Part shown: positions 9,707-17,530 of the stretch, piece by piece | Numbering within the stretch: the first letter of the stretch is position 1 | Layout: each line of letters opens with the position of its first letter | Assembly (NCBI RefSeq): GCF_009906955.1 | Contig: NZ_CP047656.1 | Span: 248,001 to 312,000 of the forward strand | Length of the DNA: 64,000 bases | Source of the DNA: Paraglaciecola mesophila | GTDB taxonomy: Bacteria > Pseudomonadota > Gammaproteobacteria > Enterobacterales > Alteromonadaceae | Direction: 5' to 3' | Notes under the pieces: model-generated | What the model saw: only the letters and a program-made list of their open reading frames with translations | Databases searched by the model: none | Told to the model about the DNA's origin: nothing | Translations under genes and position numbers: made by a program

Positions 9707-10843
9707 CTAAGAATGTTTAACTAAATACGGCAGAAGCTGCTCTGTTTTGAATTCCACGCCAACACCTGGTGTATCTGGTGCGACAGCCTGACCGTTTTCA
9801 AGTTTTAGTGGGTGAGTGGTGTACCTATCAATCGGAAATGAATGCACTTCTAAGTACCCCGCGTTTGGTTGCGATGCCATCAGGGACACATGCAACTCGT
9901 GCATACCGTGACTACACACAGGTAGATTGTGCGCATAGCCCATAGTGGCCACTGCCAACCAACCGGTTATGCCGCCAATGTTTGATGCATCAGGTTGTAA
10001 GAAACCAAGTTTGGCTTGTGCGATGGCTTGATTAAATTCATAAAGCGTGTGTAGATTTTCTCCCATGGCTAAGGGGATATTGATCTTTTGTGCGATGTGC
10101 GCAAACCCTAAATAATCATCTGGAATAGTGGGTTCTTCAAACCAAGTGATATCGTACTGTTCAATAGCATTCGCGAATTTTATTGCTTGATTGACGGTGA
10201 GTGAGTAGTTTGCATCGACCATGAAAATCGTGTCAGGACCAATTAGCTTGCGCACAGCGGCAACCCTTGCAACATCCTCTCTGTAATCTGCCTTGCCGAC
10301 TTTTATTTTGACCGCTTTAAAGCCGTGATCGAGATAACCTTTAATATTCGACAGTAGCTTTTCTGTCGAGAAGTTAAGATCGATTCCACCGGCATAACAG
10401 TTCACTTTATTGCTGCAGCCGCCAGCGACTCGCCATAGAGGCTGCTTTAAGGTTTTACAATGGATGTCCCATAGGGCGATATCAACCGCAGAAATCGCGA
10501 AGCTGACTAATCCCCCTCGACCTATGTAGTGCAGATGATATTGCATTTCTTCCCATAGGTGGTTGATACAACTTGCATCTTTTCCTTCAAGGAAAGGTTT
10601 TAATTCATCATTGAGAAGTGAATAGATTGCCCGGCCACCTTTACCACCTGTGTAGGTATAGCCGACGCCTTGCATGCCATTGGCGCAGGTAATCGTGCAC
10701 AATATCAACTCAAAATGGGTGTGATCACCATGCTTTGCATCATTTAGTACTTCGTCTAAGGGAACATTGAATAACTCAACGTTGACGGACGTGATCTGCG
10801 AATTGTTCATAGCAGGTGTGTCTAGTTTGGTAATGACACTCAT
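9707..10843 (-). CDS. Enolase-superfamily cycloisomerase, probable 3,6-anhydro-L-galactonate cycloisomerase
   Basis: A 378-residue mandelate racemase/muconate lactonizing enzyme family member. Visible catalytic features are the KIK pair (Lys179, Lys181), metal ligands Asp210, Glu236 and Glu262, Asp285, and His312 in CSHGMHE. The N-terminal stretch DAKHGDHTHFEL, then YTYTGGKGG and HLHYIGRGG, closely match my recollection of the Vibrio EJY3 anhydrogalactonate cycloisomerase. That enzyme opens the anhydro ring to give 2-keto-3-deoxygalactonate. It is the first gene of the minus-strand operon. The ATG at 10843 is preceded by AGGA at suitable spacing; a second Met at 10810 is possible. The divergent upstream region carries the shared palindrome. 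Confidence 0.88.
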   Translation of the reverse strand: MSVITKLDTPAMNNSQITSVNVELFNVPLDEVLNDAKHGDHTHFELILCTITCANGMQGVGYTYTGGKGGRAIYSLLNDELKPFLEGKDASCINHLWEEMQYHLHYIGRGGLVSFAISAVDIALWDIHCKTLKQPLWRVAGGCSNKVNCYAGGIDLNFSTEKLLSNIKGYLDHGFKAVKIKVGKADYREDVARVAAVRKLIGPDTIFMVDANYSLTVNQAIKFANAIEQYDITWFEEPTIPDDYLGFAHIAQKINIPLAMGENLHTLYEFNQAIAQAKLGFLQPDASNIGGITGWLAVATMGYAHNLPVCSHGMHELHVSLMASQPNAGYLEVHSFPIDRYTTHPLKLENGQAVAPDTPGVGVEFKTEQLLPYLVKHS

Positions 10844-10884
10844 GTAGATCCTGACTGTGTAAATTGACCGTGAATTAATTGTAC

Positions 10885-10896
10885 ATTGTTAACAAT
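10885..10896. promoter_or_regulatory. Palindromic operator between the catabolic operon and the GntR regulator
   Basis: ATTGTTAACAAT, a perfect 12-bp palindrome identical to the core at 194-207 and 12095-12108, lies 42 bp upstream of the cycloisomerase start. This is a position suited to repressing the divergent promoter region. Confidence 0.65.
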
Positions 10897-10934
10897 TAAT
10901 TGCAAACCTAATTGTTCATGCTATACATTTGACC

Positions 10935-10946
10935 ATTGTTAACTAA
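10935..10946. promoter_or_regulatory. Degenerate second copy of the operator
   Basis: ATTGTTAACTAA keeps one half and the centre of the ATTGTTAACAAT motif, 50 bp from the perfect copy and about 80 bp before the regulator gene. It could be a weaker autoregulatory site. Confidence 0.4.
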
Positions 10947-11023
10947 AAATGTTTATCACAAGCAGGTTTTTTCGTTTACTATATAAGACATTATAAAACA
11001 GCGCTTTTTGGGAAGCTTACCTT

Positions 11024-11629
11024 ATGAAATCTAATAAAATTCTTTCCGTCAGAGAACAAATCGCTGATGTTCTTCGTTCAGACATTATATCTGGCGAACT
11101 TGAACCCAACACTAAGCTTAACGAACAGCAACTGGCTGAGCGCTTTGGTACGTCCAGAGGTCCGATCAGAGATGTGTTAATTAAGCTAACCAAAGAAGGG
11201 TTGTTGGTCAGTAAAGATAATGTGGGTTCGTCAGTAAGCAGTCCACTTACCCCTGAATTGCAAAAACTCAGTATTGATATTCGCCGCAAGATTGAAGAGC
11301 ACGCAGTTAAGCAACTAGAAAACAATATATCTGAAGCGGACCTTGCCCGAATGGACGCAATCATTGATAAAATGCAAGAGCACTTTGACAAGGAAGAGTT
11401 CACTGAATTAACTAAAACGGATATTGAGTTTCATAAGTACTTTGTTGGCCTTGCCGGTGGCGAAGATCTAACTAACTTATGGTATCCGGTTGTGCTTAGA
11501 ATGCGGATGAACTACCAACGAATTCGCAATTCGCAGACCTTAGTGGATGAGCATCGGCACATTGTGGACGCATTACGCCAGAATGATCTAAAGCTCGCCA
11601 TTTCAAGTATTCGTAAAAATATAAAGTAA
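11024..11629 (+). CDS. GntR family regulator with FCD domain
   Basis: A 201-residue FadR-subfamily regulator. An N-terminal winged helix (about residues 5-70, with NEQQLAERFGTSRGPIRDVL) is followed by an all-helical FCD ligand domain (about 85-201). It is divergent from the anhydrogalactose operon and surrounded by copies of ATTGTTAACAAT, so it is the obvious candidate to bind that motif and respond to a pathway intermediate. The FCD metal ligands appear as Asp and His in DIEFHKYF and His in EHRHIVDAL. The last one, usually His in a terminal HI, reads Asn in RKNIK, so metal binding may be altered. The protein is somewhat short for the family. Confidence 0.88.
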   Translation: MKSNKILSVREQIADVLRSDIISGELEPNTKLNEQQLAERFGTSRGPIRDVLIKLTKEGLLVSKDNVGSSVSSPLTPELQKLSIDIRRKIEEHAVKQLENNISEADLARMDAIIDKMQEHFDKEEFTELTKTDIEFHKYFVGLAGGEDLTNLWYPVVLRMRMNYQRIRNSQTLVDEHRHIVDALRQNDLKLAISSIRKNIK

Positions 11630-11644
11630 TATCTCTCTGTTAAT

Positions 11645-11669
11645 AGTGCCGCCTAGTGCGGCGCTTTTT
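11645..11669 (+). terminator. Terminator after the GntR regulator
   Basis: AGTGCCGC (11645-11652) pairs with GCGGCGCT (11658-11665), including one wobble, around CTAGT, and is followed by a run of T. The 420 bp from here to the operator at 12095 shows no gene that I can support. Confidence 0.7.
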
Positions 11670-12094
11670 CCTCATTGGTGTGACGCACATACAGTTCGTC
11701 GTTTGGGTTGTTGCTACTTACGCTTTTAGCCTAGGTATTGTGTCATATCGCTACATCTCGATTTAGACTGCGCTTATCATGTTGACGGACTGCGTTGCTC
11801 TGTGTTTTGTGCGAAATATACATGGCGGTAAAGTACGAGTAATTTATTTTACTGAACATAGACGCTTATATTACAGTACTAATCATACATCTCTTCTTGA
11901 AATCGAGGATTGATTTACGACTTTTCATTAGCTTAGCGTGAAAAATGTCTTTGTCCTTAATACTCATACGTATTCGAAATAATCTCTAATCTGTTGCTAA
12001 AATCTCGGATATTTTCGTTAATTATGGCGAGCAAATTGTAAAATCAATGTTGATTTAGATTGACTTTCGACTACATTTTTTATTACTGTTTGTA

Positions 12095-12108
12095 AATTGT
12101 TAACAATT
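12095..12108. promoter_or_regulatory. Palindromic operator upstream of the TonB-dependent receptor
   Basis: AATTGTTAACAATT is identical over 14 bp to the sulfatase upstream site. An imperfect second copy, TTTGGTAACAATT, follows at 12111-12123. Together they place the receptor under the same putative regulator as the sulfatases and the catabolic operon. Confidence 0.62.
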
Positions 12109-12196
12109 GTTTTGGTAACAATTTAGTTTGGCCACGTGCTAGATGTGACTAAAACTGATTCATTCTGAACATGCAGTGATTTTTAAGGTGCACCAA

Positions 12197-14971
12197 ATGA
12201 GTAATGCAAATTTTAAACTAAACGCCATTTGTATGGCGATGTTGCTAACGTCTAACGGCGTTTATGCCCAGCAGGGTGAAACGAGCGCAGAGGCAAGTGA
12301 TCTAGAAGTGATTAATGTCACTGGTATTCGAAGCGCTTTGAGTAAATCTGCATCGATAAAGCAAGACTCATCCGGGGTGGTGGATGCCATTTCCGCAGAA
12401 GACATAGGTAAGTTGCCCGATACAAATTTAGCTGAATCGTTGCAGCGTATCAGTGGTGTTTCAATTGATCGGGCGAACAATGAAGGTAACAAGGTTACTG
12501 TGCGTGGTTTCGGCCCTGATTTTAATTTAGTGACCTTAAACGGTCGTCAGATGCCCAATTCCTCTGCTTTACAAGAAGCGGGTGTATCTCGCAGCTTCAA
12601 TTTCCGTGAAATCGCCTCTGAAAGTGTTTCTGGGGTCTCGGTTTTCAAAACCGGTAAATCGCACGTAGCATCAGGCGGTATTGGTGCAACCATAGATATC
12701 AGCACAGCGAAACCGTTTGACTATGATGGCTTTAAGGCTTTTGCCAGTGTCAAAGGTGTGCATGACTCAAGTGTTGATACGGGTAGTAGCATTACGCCTG
12801 AAGTATCAGGCATGATTAGCCAAACCTTTGCTGATGGTAAGTTTGGTATTCTATTGTCTGCTTCTCACGCTGAGCGTGATAGCGGGCGTGACCGAGTAGG
12901 AACATCGAATGGTTGGGTGCGCAACCGAGCTGACCCAGATGGTGTCGATGCTAGCGCTATCAACACAAATAACAACCCAACAGGCGCCTACTGGGTGCCG
13001 TGGACACCAGAAATAGAGCGTTTTGATACAGAACGTGAGCGTCAAAATGCGCAGTTGGTTTTACAGTTTGCGCCGAATGATCGCATTGAAGCGACACTGG
13101 ATTACACCATGTCACGCTTTGAAGAAACCAGCTTTACGAATAAACAAGCATTTTGGTTCGATAATCCCACTGGCACCACTGACGAAAATGGTACTTTGGT
13201 TAATATCTCCAATGTAAACGATGAGCTGAACTTCTGGGCGTGGGAGCTCTACGAGAAAAAAGAAAACGACTCAGTTGGTTTTAACCTTAAGTGGCAAGCA
13301 ACGGATGCACTGCGCCTCGCGTTTGATATTCACGATTCAACGTCACATTCAAACCCAGACGGACAGACAGCTGAAACCCTCGCCAACCTTAAAAACCCAC
13401 CTGGTTCCGTTGCCCTCATCGGTGCAGATTTCAGTGGTGAAATTCCCTCAATTACGGTTGATGATTCTGGACTAACCGGCGGGGCATATAACCCTGATAA
13501 TATCGTATCTGATTTATACCAGTTGCGTGGGTATGAAATGGAAAACAACATTAAGCAATATCAGTTTAATGGTCAGTGGGATAATTTAGAAGATGGTGCA
13601 TTGGTAGCGATTAACTTTGGTGCCATGTACACGGATTATCAAATTGATACGTATTTGTCAGAACGTTTCTCATTTGTTGATATTCCCCTTGATAATTTAG
13701 GGCTGACTTTTACCCCACTAGGTGACTTTGCAGATCAGTTTTCTGGGGCTAACGAGTTGTTCTCATTTATTCCGAATTATGAAGCCAGCCGCTTTGTAGA
13801 TATCGTTGAAGACGAAGGGTTATTCTTAGCGCCTGATATTACGACCAATGGGGTGAACGAAGAAACGACCGCTTTGTATGTGTCGTTCGATTTCAGCACC
13901 GAATTTAATGAATTTCCAATCGACTTGAATGTCGGGGTACGCTACGAAGATACAGACGTAAGCGCATATTCAGTGCAGCCTGGTATTTTGGCTTTGAATT
14001 ATCGTCATGCAGAGGAACTTAGACCGTTATTTGATGACACGGCCACAGCACAAGAGTTAAGCGGGGGATACAACCGCGTATTGCCAAATTTTGATTTCTC
14101 TATGGAGTTGACAGGAGAAATCAAAACACGCTTCTCTTATAGCAGGACTTTAGCCAGAGCGGGTATAAGTGCCATGTTCCCTTCGACCAATATTGATGCC
14201 CGTCCTGACGGACCGTTCAACGCGTCACAAGGCAATCCGAATCTGTTACCTATTACCTCTGATAACTTTGACTTTTCACTTGAGTGGTACCATACAGACG
14301 GCAGTTATGCGTCAGTTGGATACTTTAAAAAATTCGTTGAAAATTTCATTGGTGCAGGCGTAGAGCAACGTGAAATCAATGATGTAAATGGTAATCCGTT
14401 ACGAGACCCAAGTGTGAATCCTCGTGCTGGTTGCCCTGACTCCTCTGATACGCCAAATCCCGCGTGTTTGAGCCAAGCGTCTGACCCTATCGTTATTTTT
14501 GATGTGTCTACCCCTGACAATTTGCAAAATCGAGAGGTAGATGGCTGGGAGCTTAACGCACAATACATGTTCTCTGATACGGGGTTTGGCGCGGTGGCGA
14601 ACTACACCTTGGTTGACAGTGATGAGTCATTTGACCCATACGATTTTGATCAAACCATTGCCCTGACTGGCTTGAGTGACTCAGGGAACCTAGTGGGCTT
14701 TTATGAAAATGAAGCGTTGCAGGTAAGGGTTGCCTATAACTGGCGAGACGATTTTTTATTGGCGCTTGGTACTGAGCCAACCTTTACCGAAGCATACGGG
14801 CAGTGGGACTTGAGCATAAACTATGAAATTAATGACACCTTTACCGTGTACATTGATGGACTGAACCTAACGGATGAAACGGTACGTCGCCATGGCCGTT
14901 TTGCTGAGCAGTTAATTTCAGCAGAGCAGTATGGACCACGTTATAGCTTCGGTATCAGCGGAAAATGGTAG
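12197..14971 (+). CDS. TonB-dependent receptor of carbohydrate-uptake type
   Basis: An outer-membrane beta-barrel receptor of about 924 residues, probably importing galactan oligosaccharides into the periplasm. It has a signal peptide ending near VYAQ, a TonB box-like segment (LEVINVTGIR), and a plug domain with EDIGKLPDTNLAESLQRISGV and VRGFGPDFNLVTLNGR. The long barrel ends in the terminal aromatic YSFGISGKW. The ATG at 12197 is preceded by AAGGTG six bases away and is preferred over a GTG at 12176. The plug signature is that of receptors commonly found with halogenase-like and SapC-like genes in marine and Caulobacter-like polysaccharide loci, which is also the arrangement here. The upstream palindrome links it to the GntR regulon. 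The exact ligand is inference. Confidence 0.92.
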   Translation: MSNANFKLNAICMAMLLTSNGVYAQQGETSAEASDLEVINVTGIRSALSKSASIKQDSSGVVDAISAEDIGKLPDTNLAESLQRISGVSIDRANNEGNKVTVRGFGPDFNLVTLNGRQMPNSSALQEAGVSRSFNFREIASESVSGVSVFKTGKSHVASGGIGATIDISTAKPFDYDGFKAFASVKGVHDSSVDTGSSITPEVSGMISQTFADGKFGILLSASHAERDSGRDRVGTSNGWVRNRADPDGVDASAINTNNNPTGAYWVPWTPEIERFDTERERQNAQLVLQFAPNDRIEATLDYTMSRFEETSFTNKQAFWFDNPTGTTDENGTLVNISNVNDELNFWAWELYEKKENDSVGFNLKWQATDALRLAFDIHDSTSHSNPDGQTAETLANLKNPPGSVALIGADFSGEIPSITVDDSGLTGGAYNPDNIVSDLYQLRGYEMENNIKQYQFNGQWDNLEDGALVAINFGAMYTDYQIDTYLSERFSFVDIPLDNLGLTFTPLGDFADQFSGANELFSFIPNYEASRFVDIVEDEGLFLAPDITTNGVNEETTALYVSFDFSTEFNEFPIDLNVGVRYEDTDVSAYSVQPGILALNYRHAEELRPLFDDTATAQELSGGYNRVLPNFDFSMELTGEIKTRFSYSRTLARAGISAMFPSTNIDARPDGPFNASQGNPNLLPITSDNFDFSLEWYHTDGSYASVGYFKKFVENFIGAGVEQREINDVNGNPLRDPSVNPRAGCPDSSDTPNPACLSQASDPIVIFDVSTPDNLQNREVDGWELNAQYMFSDTGFGAVANYTLVDSDESFDPYDFDQTIALTGLSDSGNLVGFYENEALQVRVAYNWRDDFLLALGTEPTFTEAYGQWDLSINYEINDTFTVYIDGLNLTDETVRRHGRFAEQLISAEQYGPRYSFGISGKW

Positions 14972-15036
14972 TAACCATTGGTTAAAGGCGTGAATATGAT
15001 GTGTTTAGCCGTTATTTAAAGGTGAAAAATAAACTC

Positions 15037-15062
15037 AGCCGCCATGTTAGGCGGCTTTTTTT
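15037..15062 (+). terminator. Terminator after the TonB-dependent receptor
   Basis: AGCCGCC (15037-15043) pairs with GGCGGCT (15050-15056) around ATGTTA, followed by T residues to 15062. The downstream halogenase gene would therefore need readthrough or its own promoter. Confidence 0.8.
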
Positions 15063-15148
15063 ACTACGGATGATAGGTTTTGCACGTTGTTTTTTGCGCT
15101 ATTATTGCCCGTAAGCAAAAAAGCGCATTATGGTGCTGGAGAGTAAAA

Positions 15149-16702
15149 ATGGCTCAAGCGATAAAATCGATCGTGATTGTGGGCGGTGGTACCGCTGGCT
15201 GGATCACAGCAGGCACATTGGCTGCAAAACTGCAAAATGAACACGCCGATGGTTTTAACATTACCTTAGTGGAGTCACCTGACGTTAAGCCGATTGGCGT
15301 GGGCGAAGGGACATGGCCCACTATGCGTCGCACTTTAAAGGCAATGGGGATCCGCGAAACGGATTTTATCCGTGAATGTAACGTGTCGTTTAAGCAAGGA
15401 GCTAAATTTGCTCAGTGGGTAACAGGTGACAAAGATGACTTTTATTATCATCCTTTAGTGCTGCCACAAGACTTTGATAACACTAACCTTGCTCGCCACT
15501 GGATGGCCCATCCTTTTGAGCAATCATTTTCCCAAGCTGTTAGCCCGCAAGAAGCGGTATGCGAAACTGGGCTGGCCCCTAAAACCATCGCAACCGCGGA
15601 ATTCACTTCGGTTATTAACTATGCTTATCACTTAGATGCCGGCCGTTTCTCGGCGTTCTTACAGCGCCATTGTATTGAGAAGCTCAACGTACACCACATT
15701 CTGGATAATGTGAGCAAAATTAACGCGGCTGAAAATGGTGATATTGCCAGTGTGTCAACCAAAGCCAGCGGAGATATTGCGGGTGATTTGTTCATTGACT
15801 GTACGGGGTTTAAGTCTTTGTTACTTGGTGAGCACTTCAAGGTAAAGTTTAAATCTTGTAAAGATGTCTTGTTTGTAGATCAAGCGCTGGCCATACATGT
15901 GCCGTACGATACGGATGACGCTCCAATTGCCTCGCATACGGTTTCTACTGGGCAAAGTGCCGGTTGGGTATGGGATATCGGTTTGCAAAATCGCCGTGGG
16001 GTAGGGCATGTCTATTCCAGTGCCCATACTTCACAACAAAAGGCGACAAAAGAGCTACTCAACTACATATCCCAAACAGGTGGTAAGGTAAACGAAGGAG
16101 ATATTCGCAATATTGCCCTCAACCCAGGGCACAGAGAAACGTTTTGGCAGCAAAACTGTGTGGCGGTTGGTTTGTCTGCTGGGTTTCTTGAACCACTTGA
16201 GGCATCTTCGTTATTGTTGGTTGAGATCTCTGCGGCGATGATTGCTGACCAATTTCCTGCCACCCGCAATGCGATGGATGTCGTGGCCAAGCGTTTCAAC
16301 CATACTTTTTTGTATCGCTGGGAGCGTATCATTGACTTTTTAAAGCTGCATTATATGTTGTCAAAACGCAGTGATTCTGCGTTTTGGATAGACAACCGAG
16401 ATACTGCAACGATTCCTCAAAGCCTGCAGGAACAATTAACACTGTGGCAGTTTCAACCACCGTGGCACAATGATTTTGAACATGCGGTAGAGGTATTTCC
16501 TGCCGCGAGCTATCAATACGTGCTTTATGGGATGGGGTTTTATACCAAGCCCAGTGAATTGGGCATGTCACAAGCTTATCAACAAAAGGCCAGTGGTTTA
16601 CGGCAAAAAAATAGTCAGCAAGTACAGCAGATGTTGAAAAACTTGCCGGATAATCGTGGTTTAATCAATAAAATTCATCAGTTTGGCCTACAGAAAGTGT
16701 AA
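15149..16702 (+). CDS. Tryptophan-halogenase family flavoprotein
   Basis: A 517-residue flavin-dependent halogenase homologue. The FAD motif GGGTAGW is at residues 12-18. A Lys equivalent to the catalytic lysine lies in SFKQGAKF (Lys82). The GFLEPLEASS segment carries the conserved Glu. The usual WxWxIP motif reads WVWDIG, so the proline is replaced. The start at 15149 has GGAGAG six bases upstream and gives the expected N-terminal Rossmann fold; the longer reading frame from 15080 is unlikely. Homologues are common beside TonB receptors and SapC-like genes in polysaccharide loci, where no halogenated product is known. Its true reaction here is unknown; cytosolic location is likely, as there is no signal peptide. 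Confidence 0.85.
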   Translation: MAQAIKSIVIVGGGTAGWITAGTLAAKLQNEHADGFNITLVESPDVKPIGVGEGTWPTMRRTLKAMGIRETDFIRECNVSFKQGAKFAQWVTGDKDDFYYHPLVLPQDFDNTNLARHWMAHPFEQSFSQAVSPQEAVCETGLAPKTIATAEFTSVINYAYHLDAGRFSAFLQRHCIEKLNVHHILDNVSKINAAENGDIASVSTKASGDIAGDLFIDCTGFKSLLLGEHFKVKFKSCKDVLFVDQALAIHVPYDTDDAPIASHTVSTGQSAGWVWDIGLQNRRGVGHVYSSAHTSQQKATKELLNYISQTGGKVNEGDIRNIALNPGHRETFWQQNCVAVGLSAGFLEPLEASSLLLVEISAAMIADQFPATRNAMDVVAKRFNHTFLYRWERIIDFLKLHYMLSKRSDSAFWIDNRDTATIPQSLQEQLTLWQFQPPWHNDFEHAVEVFPAASYQYVLYGMGFYTKPSELGMSQAYQQKASGLRQKNSQQVQQMLKNLPDNRGLINKIHQFGLQKV

Positions 16703-16762
16703 GCTGTAGACCATTATTTATTGCTCCATAATACGCTATATAAACATAACAAGGAGGCGGCA

Positions 16763-17482
16763 GTGGCCAAGCCTGTACTAATTGATTTTAAACAGCACAG
16801 CGAAACGTTAATTAAAACCGGCCGAGGTGCTCAGTTTGGGGAGAACGTGCACTTTATTCCAGTTATCGCAGATGAGGTTAGGGCATTGGCTCTGGCGTAC
16901 CCTATGTGTTTTCTAAAAGATAACAACACTGGGCAGTTTGGCTTAAATGTATTAACTGGCTTTGAAGCTGGGGAAAATTTGTATTTACAGGGCGACCAAT
17001 GGCGTACTCATTATGTGCCTATTCACCTGAGACGCCAGCCATTTTTGGTGGGGGTAACTGAAGAAGGTGCAAAGCCAACAAACGACAATACCGTACTGAC
17101 CTTAGACATGGATAGCGCACGGGTCAACACTGAGCAAGGTGAATCCTTGTTTAACGAGCAAGGTAAACCCAGTGATTACCTCACGCAAATGATTGATTTA
17201 CTCGGGCAGTTAATGTCAGGAAACAATCGTACCGAAGTCTTTATCGAAACATTACTTGAGCATGATTTAATTGAAGCGCTACAACTGAGTATTACGCTTA
17301 AAGACGGGCAGCAAAAACGCTTCGACGGCTTATACAATATTAACGAGGCTAACCTTGGTGCACTAAATAGCGACACGCTTGAAGCATTTCACAACAAAGG
17401 CTATTTACAAGCTTGTTATTTGATTGCCGCATCAACTGGACATATACAAACCCTAGTTGAATGGAAAAAAGCGCTACAGTAA
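16763..17482 (+). CDS. SapC-like family protein
   Basis: A soluble protein of about 239 residues matching the SapC-like family, with features such as VHFIPVIADEVRALALAYPM near the N-terminus and LYNINEANLGAL late in the protein. It starts at GTG 16763, directly after AAGGAGG (16751-16757), 60 bp after the halogenase-like gene. The family name comes from an early peptide-resistance annotation, but these proteins have no transporter features and a different SapC is the ABC permease. It travels with TonB-dependent receptors and halogenase-like enzymes in polysaccharide-utilisation loci. Biochemical role unknown. Confidence 0.8.
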   Translation: MAKPVLIDFKQHSETLIKTGRGAQFGENVHFIPVIADEVRALALAYPMCFLKDNNTGQFGLNVLTGFEAGENLYLQGDQWRTHYVPIHLRRQPFLVGVTEEGAKPTNDNTVLTLDMDSARVNTEQGESLFNEQGKPSDYLTQMIDLLGQLMSGNNRTEVFIETLLEHDLIEALQLSITLKDGQQKRFDGLYNINEANLGALNSDTLEAFHNKGYLQACYLIAASTGHIQTLVEWKKALQ

Positions 17483-17501
17483 TACGTGCTGTAATATCAG
17501 A

Positions 17502-17525
17502 TGATGGCTGATTTATTCGCCATCA
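17502..17525. terminator. Possible terminator hairpin between convergent genes
   Basis: TGATGGC (17502-17508) pairs with GCCATCA (17519-17525) around a 10-base loop, between the ends of the SapC-like gene and the histidine kinase. No strong T-tract, so support is modest. Confidence 0.35.
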
Positions 17526-17530
17526 GTCGA

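Noticed and set aside
16763..17482. SapC as an ABC peptide transporter permease
   Set aside because: The protein has no membrane segments; the name reflects a different SapC-like family.
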